The notes under the pieces are model-generated. The model was not told the DNA's origin. It saw only the letters and a program-made list of their open reading frames with translations, and ran no database searches. The translations under genes were made by a program, and so were the position numbers. From DASVEG01 sp035540495 (GTDB lineage Bacteria > Actinomycetota > Acidimicrobiia > Acidimicrobiales > CADCTF01), in NCBI GenBank assembly GCA_035540495.1, contig DATLGL010000014.1, positions 17,600 through 81,599 on the forward strand: 64,000 bases of DNA, in the 5' to 3' direction. Positions 16,706-25,462 of the stretch are shown piece by piece; within the stretch, counting starts at the first letter, position 1; the number at the start of each line of letters is the position of its first letter.

Positions 16706-18115
16706 ATGGCTCTTGCGATGACGAGTGGGGCGATCGGTGACACGCCGATCGACGAGCTCGAGAGGGAGATCGTGCACGGCGCTGCCGTCGTTGCCGCGGC
16801 GATGTGTCGATGGTTGCTGCTGGTGGCGGAGTTCGACCGCAGGCAGGGGTATCTGCGGTGGGAGCGTCTGTCGACGGCCGACTGGCTCGAGTGGAAGTGC
16901 GGCATCCGGACGTCGACGGCGCGCGACCACGTACGCGTCGCGCGGGCGCTGAGAGAGCTGCCGAAGACCCGGGCGGCGTTCGCGTCGGGGTCGATCTCGT
17001 ACTCGAAGGTGCGGGCGCTGGCGCGGGTCGCCGATCGCGAGAGCGAGGCCGACCTCCTCGAGATCGCGCGCCTCTACACCGGCAACCAGCTCGAGCGGAT
17101 GATCACCGGCTACGAGCGCATCCAGCGCGCGATCACCTTGAGCGACCTCCAGCGGATGGAGTCGAAGCGGGTCGTCCAGCGACGTCGCGACGCCGAGGGT
17201 GACGGATGGATCTGGTCGGTCCACGTCACCGACGACGAGGATGCGTTGCTGCAGCGGGGCATCGACTTCGTCCGCGACGACGCCTATGCCAGTGCGCGGC
17301 GCGAGTCGACCGAGCCAGTCGAACGGATGTCGCGGATCGACGCGTTCGTGGAGCTCGTGTCGCTCGGCCTGCGAGGAGCCGTCGACACCGATGGCGTGCC
17401 GAAGGAGAACTACCTCGTCGTGATCCATGCCGACTCCGAAGCGATGGTGGGCGACGACGGGCTGGTCCACCTCGGCGACGGAGTAACGCTGCACCCTCGA
17501 ACCGCGCAACGGTTGAGCTGTGATGCGATGGCGCAGGTCGCGCTCGACGACGCGCTGGGCAACACACTGAACCTCGGCCGAAGAGCGCGGCTGTTCAACC
17601 GCGACCAGAAGATGGTCAAGAGCGCGAAGGCGCCGACGTGCGAGTGGCCCGGCGGCTGCGGCGTCGCTGCCCGGTACTGCACCATGCACCACGCCCACTG
17701 GTGGACCCGAGGCGGCGCCACCGATCTCGACAACGCGGTGCTCCTCTGCCGGCGGCACCACAAAGCCGCGCACGAGGGCGGCTGGGAGCTCGTGCGGAAC
17801 GCGGACCAGACGCTGACGGCGGTGGCTCCTGACGGGCGGTCGATCGCGTCCGCTGCTGACCAGTCGGTCGCAGTTGGTGAAGCCGACGTCGATGCATGGA
17901 CTGCCGGTGTCGAGCCCGACCACGACCCGCACTTCGATCCTCGGCCGAACCTCGGGTACGTGCTCGACACGCTCGCGGCGCGTCATTTCCCGGAGGCGGA
18001 TCAGCTCGCGAACGTCGAAGCGATCAAGCGGCGCGTGCGCGAGACGTTCGGACGCGGGTGTGACCGACGTCAGCGAGGTGACGGTCGCGGCCGCGGTGAC
18101 CCAGCGCTGAACTGA
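16706..18115 (+). CDS. DUF222/HNH endonuclease (13E12-type)
   Basis: 469 residues. The N-terminal DUF222 region includes LSTADWLEWKCGI, R-V-A-R-A-L-R-E-L-P and S-I-S-Y-S-K-V-R-A-L, the pattern of the actinobacterial 13E12 repeat family. The C-terminal HNH domain has C-x4-GC, Y-C-x3-H-H, W-x4-G-A-T-D-L-D-N and C-R-R-H-H, giving the paired cysteines, catalytic histidine, Asn and His. These genes are abundant in actinobacterial genomes and are often regarded as mobile or repetitive, but there are no flanking repeats here. It is probably a nonspecific or homing-like nuclease; its biological role is unknown. Confidence 0.85.
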   Translation: MALAMTSGAIGDTPIDELEREIVHGAAVVAAAMCRWLLLVAEFDRRQGYLRWERLSTADWLEWKCGIRTSTARDHVRVARALRELPKTRAAFASGSISYSKVRALARVADRESEADLLEIARLYTGNQLERMITGYERIQRAITLSDLQRMESKRVVQRRRDAEGDGWIWSVHVTDDEDALLQRGIDFVRDDAYASARRESTEPVERMSRIDAFVELVSLGLRGAVDTDGVPKENYLVVIHADSEAMVGDDGLVHLGDGVTLHPRTAQRLSCDAMAQVALDDALGNTLNLGRRARLFNRDQKMVKSAKAPTCEWPGGCGVAARYCTMHHAHWWTRGGATDLDNAVLLCRRHHKAAHEGGWELVRNADQTLTAVAPDGRSIASAADQSVAVGEADVDAWTAGVEPDHDPHFDPRPNLGYVLDTLAARHFPEADQLANVEAIKRRVRETFGRGCDRRQRGDGRGRGDPALN

Positions 18116-18205
18116 CCCGCGGAGACGCCTCCGCGGAGTTTCTCGGGGCCGTAAGTTTCGGTCGCGAACACCGTTCCCCCGCCACAACGTCGGAAAGGAA
18201 CGGAC

Positions 18206-18775
18206 ATGAAGAAGCTCTCGGCGGGACTGATCGCACTGATCTTCACCGCAGGCGGTGGATGGACCGCGACATCGCTGGCATCGGCCAAGTCGGGTGACTG
18301 CCGTGCGGCGTCGAACCAGGCGTCATGCGGCGACCTCGACGGCGACGGCACGCCCAACAAGGACGACGACGACATCGACGGCGACGGCGTCTTGAACGAG
18401 GACGACGCCTGCCCCCGCGATCCCGAGAACACGTGCGAAGAGGGTGAGGGTGGCGGTAACGACCCGTCGCTCCCCGAGCTTCCGGTCGATCCGGCTGCGC
18501 TCGTCGAGGAGATCATCGGCCAGCTGCCGCCCCTGCCGATCCCGCCGGGCGAGGAGGACCCGGGCGAGGATCCCGGTGAGGACCCGGGTGAAGATCCTGG
18601 TGAGGACCCCACCGAGCCGGGGACGCCGGATCCCGCGGCGATCGTCGAGGAGATCGTCAACCAGGTGATCGGCAGCCTCCCGCAGCCGCCGTCGGAGCCG
18701 CCCGCACCGCCTGCGCTGCCGGAGCTTCCGGAGCTGCCCGCGCCGCCGTCGGAGCTTCCGGTCCCGCTTCCGTAG
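18206..18775 (+). CDS. Secreted Ca-binding (thrombospondin type-3-like) proline-rich protein
   Basis: 189 residues after AAAGGAAC at 18194-18201. A signal peptide (S-A-G-L-I-A-L-I-F-T-A-G-G-G-W) precedes D-x-D-x-D-G-x3 calcium loops (DLDGDGTPNKDDDDIDGDG) and a C-P-x10-C pair, typical of thrombospondin type-3 repeats. The rest is acidic/proline repeats: five tandem E-D-P-G units, then P-P-x-L-P-E-L-P. No membrane anchor. It is probably secreted or loosely surface-bound. Confidence 0.68.
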   Translation: MKKLSAGLIALIFTAGGGWTATSLASAKSGDCRAASNQASCGDLDGDGTPNKDDDDIDGDGVLNEDDACPRDPENTCEEGEGGGNDPSLPELPVDPAALVEEIIGQLPPLPIPPGEEDPGEDPGEDPGEDPGEDPTEPGTPDPAAIVEEIVNQVIGSLPQPPSEPPAPPALPELPELPAPPSELPVPLP

Positions 18776-18781
18776 CGTCGT

Positions 18782-18813
18782 CGAGAGCCTCCGCCAACGG
18801 GTGGAGGCTCTCG
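18782..18813 (+). terminator. Strong hairpin after the Ca-binding protein gene
   Basis: A 14-bp stem with one G-T pair (18782-18795 with 18800-18813) closes an AACG loop seven nt beyond the stop codon. No T-run follows on this strand, so it is either a terminator without a U-tract or a 3' stabilising hairpin. Confidence 0.6.
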
Positions 18814-18925
18814 CGCGTCCGGTGGCAGGCCGGGGCTGCTGTCCCACCGGTGTGAGAAGCTGGTCAGGGTTCGAAGCGGCCTTCATCGCTTCCGCGACGT
18901 TGCGGTTGCGATTGAAGGGGAAGAG

Positions 18926-19312
18926 ATGGCGATCAGTGAGCACAGCCGCCACCAGTTGTACAACCGGCTCGAGGAGCTCCTCGGAGGCGAAGAGGCGGCC
19001 ACGTTGATGGCGCACCTTCCCCCGGTCGGTTGGGCCGACGTCGCTACCAAGCGCGACGTCGACATGCTCGCGATCGAACTGCGGGGCGAGATGGCGTCAC
19101 TCCGGGCCGAGGTTCGAGGTGAGATCGCAGCCCTGCGCGGCGAGTTCGGTGAGCTGCGCGGCGAGTTCGGAGCGCTTCGGGCGGAAGTGAGCGGGCTCAA
19201 GAGCGAATGGCGCGGCGAGTTGCAGTCGCAGATGCGGACGCAACTCGTCCAGCTGCTCGGGATACAGATCGCTGCCGCGGGCGTGTTCGCGTCGATCGTC
19301 CGCTTGTTCTGA
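18926..19312 (+). CDS. Coiled-coil protein with C-terminal membrane span (DUF1640-like)
   Basis: 128 residues. After a helical N-terminus, a coiled coil carries heptad-like repeats (E-L-R-G-E-M-A-S-L-R-A-E-V-R-G-E-I-A-A-L-R-G-E). A single C-terminal hydrophobic segment (L-L-G-I-Q-I-A-A-A-G-V-F-A-S-I-V) ends close to the terminus, giving a tail-anchored layout. It resembles the small DUF1640/CCDC90-like proteins. Function unknown. Confidence 0.65.
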   Translation: MAISEHSRHQLYNRLEELLGGEEAATLMAHLPPVGWADVATKRDVDMLAIELRGEMASLRAEVRGEIAALRGEFGELRGEFGALRAEVSGLKSEWRGELQSQMRTQLVQLLGIQIAAAGVFASIVRLF

Positions 19313-19349
19313 CGGCCGCCGCGCCGGGCGGGCCGGTACGGTCGACGGC

Positions 19350-21155
19350 GTGTCGCAGTCGATGGATCTCGCGGGTGAGGCGATGTCGCGCTTCGACATC
19401 GACGCGGCCGTGGCGCATCTGTCCGCCGCGATCCGCGAGTACACCGCGGCGGGCGAACCATGCGCGGCGGCGATGGCATCGGTGCAGCTGGGCGACCTCA
19501 TGGCGAACGCCATGGGGAACCTCACTGCGGCGCGGGCGTGGTTCGCCCGGGCCGAGCGGCTCGTGGCCGACCAACCGCCCTGTCTCGAGCAGGGTTGGGT
19601 CGCGGTTGCGGCCATGGGCTGCGACGTCGACGACCCTGCCGTCCTGCTGTCGCGGGCCGAGCTGGCGCTCGACCGGGCCCGGCGCTTCGGTGACGTCAAC
19701 CTCGAGACGAAGGCGCTCGCTGACGCGGGGCTCGCACACGTCCAAGCGGGCCGGCTGGCCGAGGGGATGGCGCTGCTCGACGAGGCGATGGCGCTCGCGT
19801 GCGGGCCGGCCGACGACGTCGACACCACGGCGAAGTCGGTGTGCAGCTTCTTCACCGCCTGCTACCACGCCGCCGACTTCGGCCGCGCCGCCACGTGGGC
19901 CGACCTCCTGCGCCGGCACGGGCTGATCTCGCCGGAGCCGGGCGGGCCGGTGTTCCTGTCGAGCCACTGCGACAGCGTCCAGGCGGCGGCGCTTATCGAG
20001 CTGGGCGAGTGGGACGAGGCCGAGCGGGTGCTCCTCCGGGCGAAGGAGTCGTTCGAGACGGCGATGGGCGGGCTCGTCCCCGCGTGGCATCCGGACACCG
20101 CGCTTGCGGACCTACGCATCCGGCAGGGCCGCCTCGCCGAGGCTGAGGAGCTGCTGATCGGCAAGGACCAGTCGATGCAGGCGCTGCTGCCGATGCTGCG
20201 CCTCCACCTCACGCGGGGCGACGTCGACCTCGCGAGAGCCGCGGCTCAGCGTGGCCTCCGCGCGGTGAAGGACGACAGGCTTCGAGCCATCAAGCTCCTC
20301 ACTTCCCTCGTCGAGGTCGAGCTCGCCGTCGGCGACGTCGACGCGGCAGTCGCCGCTTGTGACGCGCTCGCGGAGCGACTGGCGGGCGTCACCGTGCCGT
20401 CGCTGCTCGGTCGCGCCGCGGTCGCCCGAGCACGGGTCGATCTCGCTCGCGGCGATGCGATCGGCGCCGCGCTCGACCTCGAGCGGGCGCTCGACGAGCT
20501 CGACCTCACGCGGCTCCCCCTGGTGCGTCGGTCGATCGAGACTGCCCTCGCGGCCGCTCGGGCGCCCCGACAGGCCGACGTCGACGGACGCGGCCGGCCT
20601 GCTGTGCTTCGACGCGACGGCAAGCTGTGGACGGCATCGGCCGGCGAGGTCACCGTGCGTCTGCCCGACACGAAGGGGCTGCGCTACGTCGCCGAGCTCG
20701 TGGCCCGCCCTGGTGCCGAGCAGCACGCGCTCGACCTGGTCGACCGGGTCGAGGGGGTGGGCGACGTCGACCGTCGCTCCCTCGGCGACGCCGGCCCGGC
20801 CGCCGACGCGACGACGCGCGACACGTTCCGCCGTCGCATCGAGCAGCTGCGGGCGGAGGTCGATGACGCCATCGCGATCGGTGCGCTCGAGACCGCCGAA
20901 GCCAAGGAGCGCGAGATCGAGACGCTGGTGCGCGAGCTTGCTGCCGCGTTCGGGCTCGGCGGACGCGACCGCAAGGCGGTGTCGGCCGCGGAGAGGGCGC
21001 GACTCAACGTCACCCGGGCGATCCGGGCCGCTGTGGGCAAGCTCGAGGAGGCGCTACCGGACGCCGGCGCGGCCCTCGACCGCCACGTCCGAACCGGCAC
21101 CTATTGCGCGTATGTCCCGGCCCCGGGCGAGATCCGTTGGATCGTTCAGTCCTGA
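19350..21155 (+). CDS. TPR-repeat protein with C-terminal winged-helix/coiled-coil-like region
   Basis: 601 residues from GTG 19350 (or ATG 19362). The first ~400 residues are alternating helices with TPR-like consensus positions (A-G-R-L-A-E-G-M-A-L-L-D-E-A; G-E-W-D-E-A-E-R-V-L-L-R-A). The last ~180 residues contain W-T-A-S-A-G-E-V-T-V-R-L-P-D-T-K-G-L-R-Y-V-A-E-L, a segment seen at the ends of some large actinobacterial TPR/ATPase regulators, followed by a charged helix and R-A-R-L-N-V-T-R-A-I-R-A-A-V-G-K. No ATPase or DNA-binding motif is certain. Probably a protein-interaction module. Confidence 0.6.
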   Translation: MSQSMDLAGEAMSRFDIDAAVAHLSAAIREYTAAGEPCAAAMASVQLGDLMANAMGNLTAARAWFARAERLVADQPPCLEQGWVAVAAMGCDVDDPAVLLSRAELALDRARRFGDVNLETKALADAGLAHVQAGRLAEGMALLDEAMALACGPADDVDTTAKSVCSFFTACYHAADFGRAATWADLLRRHGLISPEPGGPVFLSSHCDSVQAAALIELGEWDEAERVLLRAKESFETAMGGLVPAWHPDTALADLRIRQGRLAEAEELLIGKDQSMQALLPMLRLHLTRGDVDLARAAAQRGLRAVKDDRLRAIKLLTSLVEVELAVGDVDAAVAACDALAERLAGVTVPSLLGRAAVARARVDLARGDAIGAALDLERALDELDLTRLPLVRRSIETALAAARAPRQADVDGRGRPAVLRRDGKLWTASAGEVTVRLPDTKGLRYVAELVARPGAEQHALDLVDRVEGVGDVDRRSLGDAGPAADATTRDTFRRRIEQLRAEVDDAIAIGALETAEAKEREIETLVRELAAAFGLGGRDRKAVSAAERARLNVTRAIRAAVGKLEEALPDAGAALDRHVRTGTYCAYVPAPGEIRWIVQS

Positions 21156-21192
21156 TTGAACGCCGCGCCGCGCCACGGAACGCCATCCGGGC

Positions 21193-21927
21193 ATGGAACC
21201 CATGCAGCCCGAAGTCACCGAGATCAACGACGGCATCTACCGCATCTCCACCTGGGTGCCCGAGGTCGGGTCGACGGGATTCACGTTCAACCAGTTCCTC
21301 GTCGTCGACGACGAGCCGCTGCTCTTCCACACCGGCCATCGCGGCTTCTTCCCGCTGATCGCCGAAGCCGTCGCCACGGTCATGCCGGTCGAGTCGCTCC
21401 GGTGGATCACGTTCGGCCACGTCGAGGCCGACGAGTGCGGGTCGATGAACATGTGGCTCAACGCGGCGCCGAACAGCAGCGTCACGTTCGGAGCGTTGGG
21501 CTGTGACATCTCGCTCAACGACCTGTGCGACCGCCCGCCCCGTGCGCTCGCCGACGGCGAGACCATCGAGACCGGCACGAAGCGGTTCCGCCAGATCTCG
21601 ACTCCCCACGTCCCCCACGGGTGGGAGGCGCAGGTGCTGTTCGAGGAGACCACCGGGACGCTGTTCTGCGGCGACCTGTTCACCCACGTCGGCGCACCGC
21701 CGGCCCTCACCACGAACGACATCGTCGGCCCTGCGCTCGAGGCCGAGGAGATGTTCCACGGGTTCTCGCTGTCACCGACGACGGGGCCGACCCTCCGCCG
21801 CCTCGGCGACCTCGAGCCCGGAACGCTCGCGCTGATGCACGGCTCGTCGTTCCAGGGCGACGGACGCGTCGCGCTCTACGACCTCGCCGACGCCTACGAC
21901 AAGCTCGTGGTCAACGCGCTCCCGTAG
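21193..21927 (+). CDS. ODP-type diiron metallo-beta-lactamase-fold protein
   Basis: 244 residues. The metal ligands follow the flavodiiron order: H-x-E-x-D in GHVEADECGS, a histidine in TPHVPHGWEA, an aspartate in LFCGDLFTH and a final histidine in ALMHGSSF. This is the oxygen-binding diiron (ODP) version of the metallo-beta-lactamase fold, normally reducing O2 or NO. No flavodoxin or rubredoxin domain is fused and none lies nearby, so the electron donor is unknown. It could also act as a sensor. Strong family match, uncertain reaction. Confidence 0.8.
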   Translation: MEPMQPEVTEINDGIYRISTWVPEVGSTGFTFNQFLVVDDEPLLFHTGHRGFFPLIAEAVATVMPVESLRWITFGHVEADECGSMNMWLNAAPNSSVTFGALGCDISLNDLCDRPPRALADGETIETGTKRFRQISTPHVPHGWEAQVLFEETTGTLFCGDLFTHVGAPPALTTNDIVGPALEAEEMFHGFSLSPTTGPTLRRLGDLEPGTLALMHGSSFQGDGRVALYDLADAYDKLVVNALP

Positions 21928-21941
21928 AGCCCGAGGTGCGG

Positions 21942-23441
21942 CTAGCGGCCCTTCTTGTCGGGGAAGGGCCACACGCCGTTGGTGATCTCGATGTTGTAGA
22001 AGCCGCTGCTGCCGTCGGAGTACCAGATCTCGCTGCGCTCCGGCACGAACGTCGGCGCGGACATCGCATAGGGCGCACGCGGCGAGCTGCTCGTGGTGTT
22101 GGCAGGCGCGGCCTGGTTGGCGTATGCGATCTCGACCGGGTTGTACGGGTCGCGGATGTCGAACACCCGCAGTCCCGACACGATGAACGAGCAGGCGACG
22201 ATGCCCGGCTCGTTGCGCTGGGGCACGGCGCAGTAGTGGGCGTCGTAGCCCTGGAGTCCGCTACTCGCCCCCGGGTCGTTCGCCCAAGCCTTCGCCGCCT
22301 CCGTGTGCTGGTTGTTCACCGTCAGCCGGAGGTTCGACACGACGAACGGCTTCTTCTCGTTGTCGATGTTGATGATGCGGGCCGCGCCGACGGCTGCGCC
22401 GCCACCGAACTCGTCGACCTCGATGAGGAACTTGTGCGGACGGGCGGGCTTGCCCGTGGTGATCGTCACCGGGATCGCGGTCTGGGGGATGCTCACGGTG
22501 TCCCACGTCAGGTGGCTCACGAGGCGGAGCTGCGGGTTCGGCAGCCGGTTCTGCACGTCGCTGACGTCGAGGATGGTCAGGCCGTCCGAGCCGTCGGTGC
22601 CGCCGCGCTCGGGACTGCCGGTGTCGGCGCCGTAGAACCGGGTCCCGTCATCGCTGATGTTGAGGCCGTGGATCGACCAGTCGCGCCACACGCCGAGGAT
22701 CGAGGGGACGAGCGGGTTCGTGACGTCGACCGCGACGATCGAGCTGGTGAACGGCGACGTCACCCAGTACGTCCGCCCGTCGGGGGAGAACTCGCCCTCG
22801 TGGCCGATCACGCCCAACGGCAGCGACGACATGAGCACCGGGTTCCGGCAATCCTGGCTCACGTCGTAGATGTCGACGAAGCCGGGCTGGAACGTCGGGT
22901 ATCCCATGCCGGCGGCGAGCAGCCCGCGCTTCTGGTTGAGGCTCATCGACTCATGCGGTGACTGCATCGCCGGCGTCAGCATCGACGCGGTCTTGACCGG
23001 CTTCGTCGGGTCGCTCATGTCGAGGGCGAACGCGCCGGTGCCATCGGTGTCACGGGACGCTGCGTTGCCCGGGAACAGCAGGGTCGAGTCGTAGAACGCG
23101 CACTCGTGACCCGCTGCGTCGACGTAGCGGTGCACCCGGTACCCACCGGAGTCGCCGTGGCGTCCCTTCACCCGGGCGTTGCAGTAGTAGCCCTGCTCGG
23201 CTCGGGTTCGAGACGAGCCATCGGTCGCGGTGCCCGGTGCGTAGTCGGCCGCAGGGATGCGGCCCTGCGTCTCCTCCGGAGTCGAGCCGGGGCCGCACGG
23301 GCCGCTCGGCGTCGTCGCGTAGTGATCGACGACAGGCGGCTGCTCGCGGTCGGGTCGTGCGGTCAGCGCCTGTTGCCCGACCACAACGGTGGTCACGGCC
23401 AGCGCGACGGCGGCCGCGAGGGCCAGCGTCCTCTTGCTCAT
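21942..23441 (-). CDS. Secreted LVIVD-repeat protein
   Basis: 499 residues from ATG 23441, where MSKRTLALAAAVALAVTTVV forms a signal peptide; an open extension to 23516 is rejected. The mature part has repeated L-x-I-x-D-V-S/D-P blocks (F-V-D-I-Y-D-V-S; L-T-I-L-D-V-S-D; L-R-V-F-D-I-R-D-P-Y-N-P-V-E), the pattern of LVIVD beta-propeller proteins. It is secreted with no membrane anchor. Divergent from the DUF305 gene, with 90 nt between the starts. Substrate unknown. Confidence 0.72.
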   Translation of the reverse strand: MSKRTLALAAAVALAVTTVVVGQQALTARPDREQPPVVDHYATTPSGPCGPGSTPEETQGRIPAADYAPGTATDGSSRTRAEQGYYCNARVKGRHGDSGGYRVHRYVDAAGHECAFYDSTLLFPGNAASRDTDGTGAFALDMSDPTKPVKTASMLTPAMQSPHESMSLNQKRGLLAAGMGYPTFQPGFVDIYDVSQDCRNPVLMSSLPLGVIGHEGEFSPDGRTYWVTSPFTSSIVAVDVTNPLVPSILGVWRDWSIHGLNISDDGTRFYGADTGSPERGGTDGSDGLTILDVSDVQNRLPNPQLRLVSHLTWDTVSIPQTAIPVTITTGKPARPHKFLIEVDEFGGGAAVGAARIINIDNEKKPFVVSNLRLTVNNQHTEAAKAWANDPGASSGLQGYDAHYCAVPQRNEPGIVACSFIVSGLRVFDIRDPYNPVEIAYANQAAPANTTSSSPRAPYAMSAPTFVPERSEIWYSDGSSGFYNIEITNGVWPFPDKKGR

Positions 23442-23531
23442 CGGTTCCCCCAGCTCGTTCTCGTCGGCCCCCGCCCGACCGAAAACGTCTGATCTGAACA
23501 GTAACCACGGCGACACTTACGCTGCGAGTTC

Positions 23532-24140
23532 GTGGGGAAGCTCGTGGGCGCAGTGCTCGTGCTCGTGGTGGTCGCCGCGGCCGCGTTCGTCGCCGGACGT
23601 TCTCAGACACGGGACGACCCGCCACCTGCCGACGGCGTCGACGTCGGCTTCGTCCAGGACATGATCGACCACCACGAGCAGGCGATCCTGATGTCGTCGA
23701 TCGTCCTGCGAGCGACGGACGCGCCGGAGCTGGTGCGAAACGCCGCCGTCGACATCATCGCCAGCCAGCGGTACGAGATCGGGGTGATGGACGGGTGGCT
23801 GCGGGTTTGGGGCCATGGCCGCGGATCAGTGACCCGGACTGACGCGATGAGGTGGATGGGACACGGCATGCCGGTCGCCGAGATGGAGGGCATGGCGACC
23901 GTCAACGATCTCGACCGCCTGTCGAAGGCGTCGGGCGGCGAGCTCGTCGAGTCGTTCTTCGCCCTCATGACCGCTCACCACCAAGGCGGGATCCACATGG
24001 CCGAACGAGCGGCCGAACGCGCGCGGGAGCACGACGTGCGGTGGCTGGCTGGGCAGATGGCCCGCACGCAACGCCACGAGATCAAGGAGATGGAGTCGAT
24101 CCGTCTTCAGCTGAGCTCTTTGTCCGGTTCGTCCCGTTGA
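23532..24140 (+). CDS. DUF305 protein, membrane-tethered
   Basis: 202 residues from GTG 23532. One N-terminal span (V-G-A-V-L-V-L-V-V-V-A-A-A-A-F-V) is followed by two ferritin-like DUF305 halves, each with the histidine/methionine pattern (D-M-I-D-H-H-E-Q-A-I-L-M; L-M-T-A-H-H-Q-G-G-I-H-M). Some DUF305 proteins bind copper; the His/Met clusters here would allow that. It is probably extracytoplasmic. Divergent from the LVIVD gene. Confidence 0.85.
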   Translation: MGKLVGAVLVLVVVAAAAFVAGRSQTRDDPPPADGVDVGFVQDMIDHHEQAILMSSIVLRATDAPELVRNAAVDIIASQRYEIGVMDGWLRVWGHGRGSVTRTDAMRWMGHGMPVAEMEGMATVNDLDRLSKASGGELVESFFALMTAHHQGGIHMAERAAERAREHDVRWLAGQMARTQRHEIKEMESIRLQLSSLSGSSR

Positions 24141-24222
24141 CCACGCAGAGTGGTTTACAGCGCGCTATGGGTGTGGTACTAACTAGTCCGTCCTGCAGAT
24201 GCAGGTCATGGGAAGCGTTGAT

Positions 24223-24286
24223 CCGAACGGTCCTCACCGGCCCGCACCACGGGCACGGAGACAATGCGGTCGCCTAGACCGTTCGG
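24223..24286 (+). promoter_or_regulatory. Structured leader of the LAATG protein gene (inverted repeat)
   Basis: A perfect 10-bp inverted repeat (24223-24232 CCGAACGGTC; 24277-24286 GACCGTTCGG) encloses 44 nt that include CCCG...CGGG, ending just upstream of the LAATG gene. A smaller CCTGC/GCAGG hairpin lies upstream. I do not recognise a known riboswitch. It could be a leader structure or a large operator. Confidence 0.4.
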
Positions 24287-24355
24287 GGAGTGAGTGGCGA
24301 GACCGACCCGCCCAACGCCGGCACCTCGGTGCCTCGACGAAGGACGGGATCACCA

Positions 24356-25462
24356 GTGGACAAGGGGCGAGCGCTCCAGAGATTCGGGTTGGCCTCTATG
24401 GGGCTGACCATCGCCATGGGCATCGGTGCCACTGCGGCCGGTGCCTCGGAGACGGCGTCGACCGTTAGTGCGACGTTCCGTTGCACGGCCGTCGACGTCA
24501 CCTCCACCAAGCACGACCTCTCGAACGTGGTGCTCCGCTTCGAGGGCGGCGACCAGAAGTTCGAGGGCCTGCGGGGCACGACCGGCACCTTCTCCGGCAC
24601 CGGCGCGTTCGCCGACAAGCCCATCAAGGCGGTGTTCGTGAAGGCCGGCAACAACAAGTCGACCGAGGGACCCGGATACGGCGAGCAGATCGTCCCTTCG
24701 ACTGACACCTGCGGGCAGTCGGGGCAGGCAGGCGCGTCGAACACCGGCGGGTCGAACACCGGCGGGTCGAACACCGGCGGATCGAACGAGACGCCCGACC
24801 CGGCAAAGGAGTCGAAGGGGGACAGCGCCGTCGTGGGCGCGACGTTCTCGTGCGACAACAAGACCGTCGACGTCACGTCGACGAAGGACATCTCGAACGT
24901 CGTCCTCCTCCTGAGCGACGGTCGCGAGATCAAGTTCGACGGGCTCTCGGGCACCTCGAAGACCTTCACCGCTCCCGCCGGCACGACGATCGTCGCCGTC
25001 TGGATCAAGTCGGGCTCCAACGCTTCCGGCGACGGCCCCGGCTACGGCGAGAAGGTCATGGCGTCCGGCGCCGGCTGCTTCACCGGCGGCTCGACCAACA
25101 CCAACACCAACACCGGTGGCTCGAACAACACCAACACCGGGAACACGAACACTGGCGCCGTCCTCGGCACCACCGAGGTGAACGAGGTCGCTGCCACCCT
25201 CGGCACGCCGGCCAACGGCACCAAGGCTGCTGTCGGTGGTCTCGAGGCTGAGCGTCCCCGCGGCGCTCAGGTCCTCGGCGTCACGCTCGAGCGGCCCGCA
25301 CGGGTCGCCTCGGCCGGGGCGGCCCGCACCGCTCCGGCAACCCTCGCAGCGACGGGCTTCGCGCTCGACCTGTCGAGCCTGCTGCTCGCCTCGGGCGGCC
25401 TGCTCACCGGCGGGACCGTCCTCGTCCGTCGCAGCCGGCGCAACCCCCGCAGCCGCCGCTAG
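24356..25462 (+). CDS. Surface protein with two tandem domains and LAATG tail
   Basis: 368 residues from GTG 24356 (GGGA 7 nt upstream); GTG 24290 is a possible earlier start. A signal peptide (L-A-S-M-G-L-T-I-A-M-G-I-G-A-T-A-A-G-A-S) precedes two ~75-residue domains of the same design, each V-x-A-T-F-x-C...V-D-V-T-S-T-K...G-P-G-Y-G-E-x-x-V/M...C, with one Cys pair each. Low-complexity N-T-G-G-S linkers follow both domains. The C-terminus is LAATG, a hydrophobic span and R-R-S-R-R, a sortase-like sorting signal with a non-standard motif. Its stop codon shares CTAG with the convergent GGDEF-EAL gene. Confidence 0.72.
   Translation: MDKGRALQRFGLASMGLTIAMGIGATAAGASETASTVSATFRCTAVDVTSTKHDLSNVVLRFEGGDQKFEGLRGTTGTFSGTGAFADKPIKAVFVKAGNNKSTEGPGYGEQIVPSTDTCGQSGQAGASNTGGSNTGGSNTGGSNETPDPAKESKGDSAVVGATFSCDNKTVDVTSTKDISNVVLLLSDGREIKFDGLSGTSKTFTAPAGTTIVAVWIKSGSNASGDGPGYGEKVMASGAGCFTGGSTNTNTNTGGSNNTNTGNTNTGAVLGTTEVNEVAATLGTPANGTKAAVGGLEAERPRGAQVLGVTLERPARVASAGAARTAPATLAATGFALDLSSLLLASGGLLTGGTVLVRRSRRNPRSRR

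Noticed and set aside
15140..18187. Very long minus-strand open frame (over 1000 codons) opposite the repeat/secreted/HNH genes
   Set aside because: It is an arginine- and proline-rich shadow of the three plus-strand genes, without any domain; high-GC third positions on the coding strand keep the antisense frame open.
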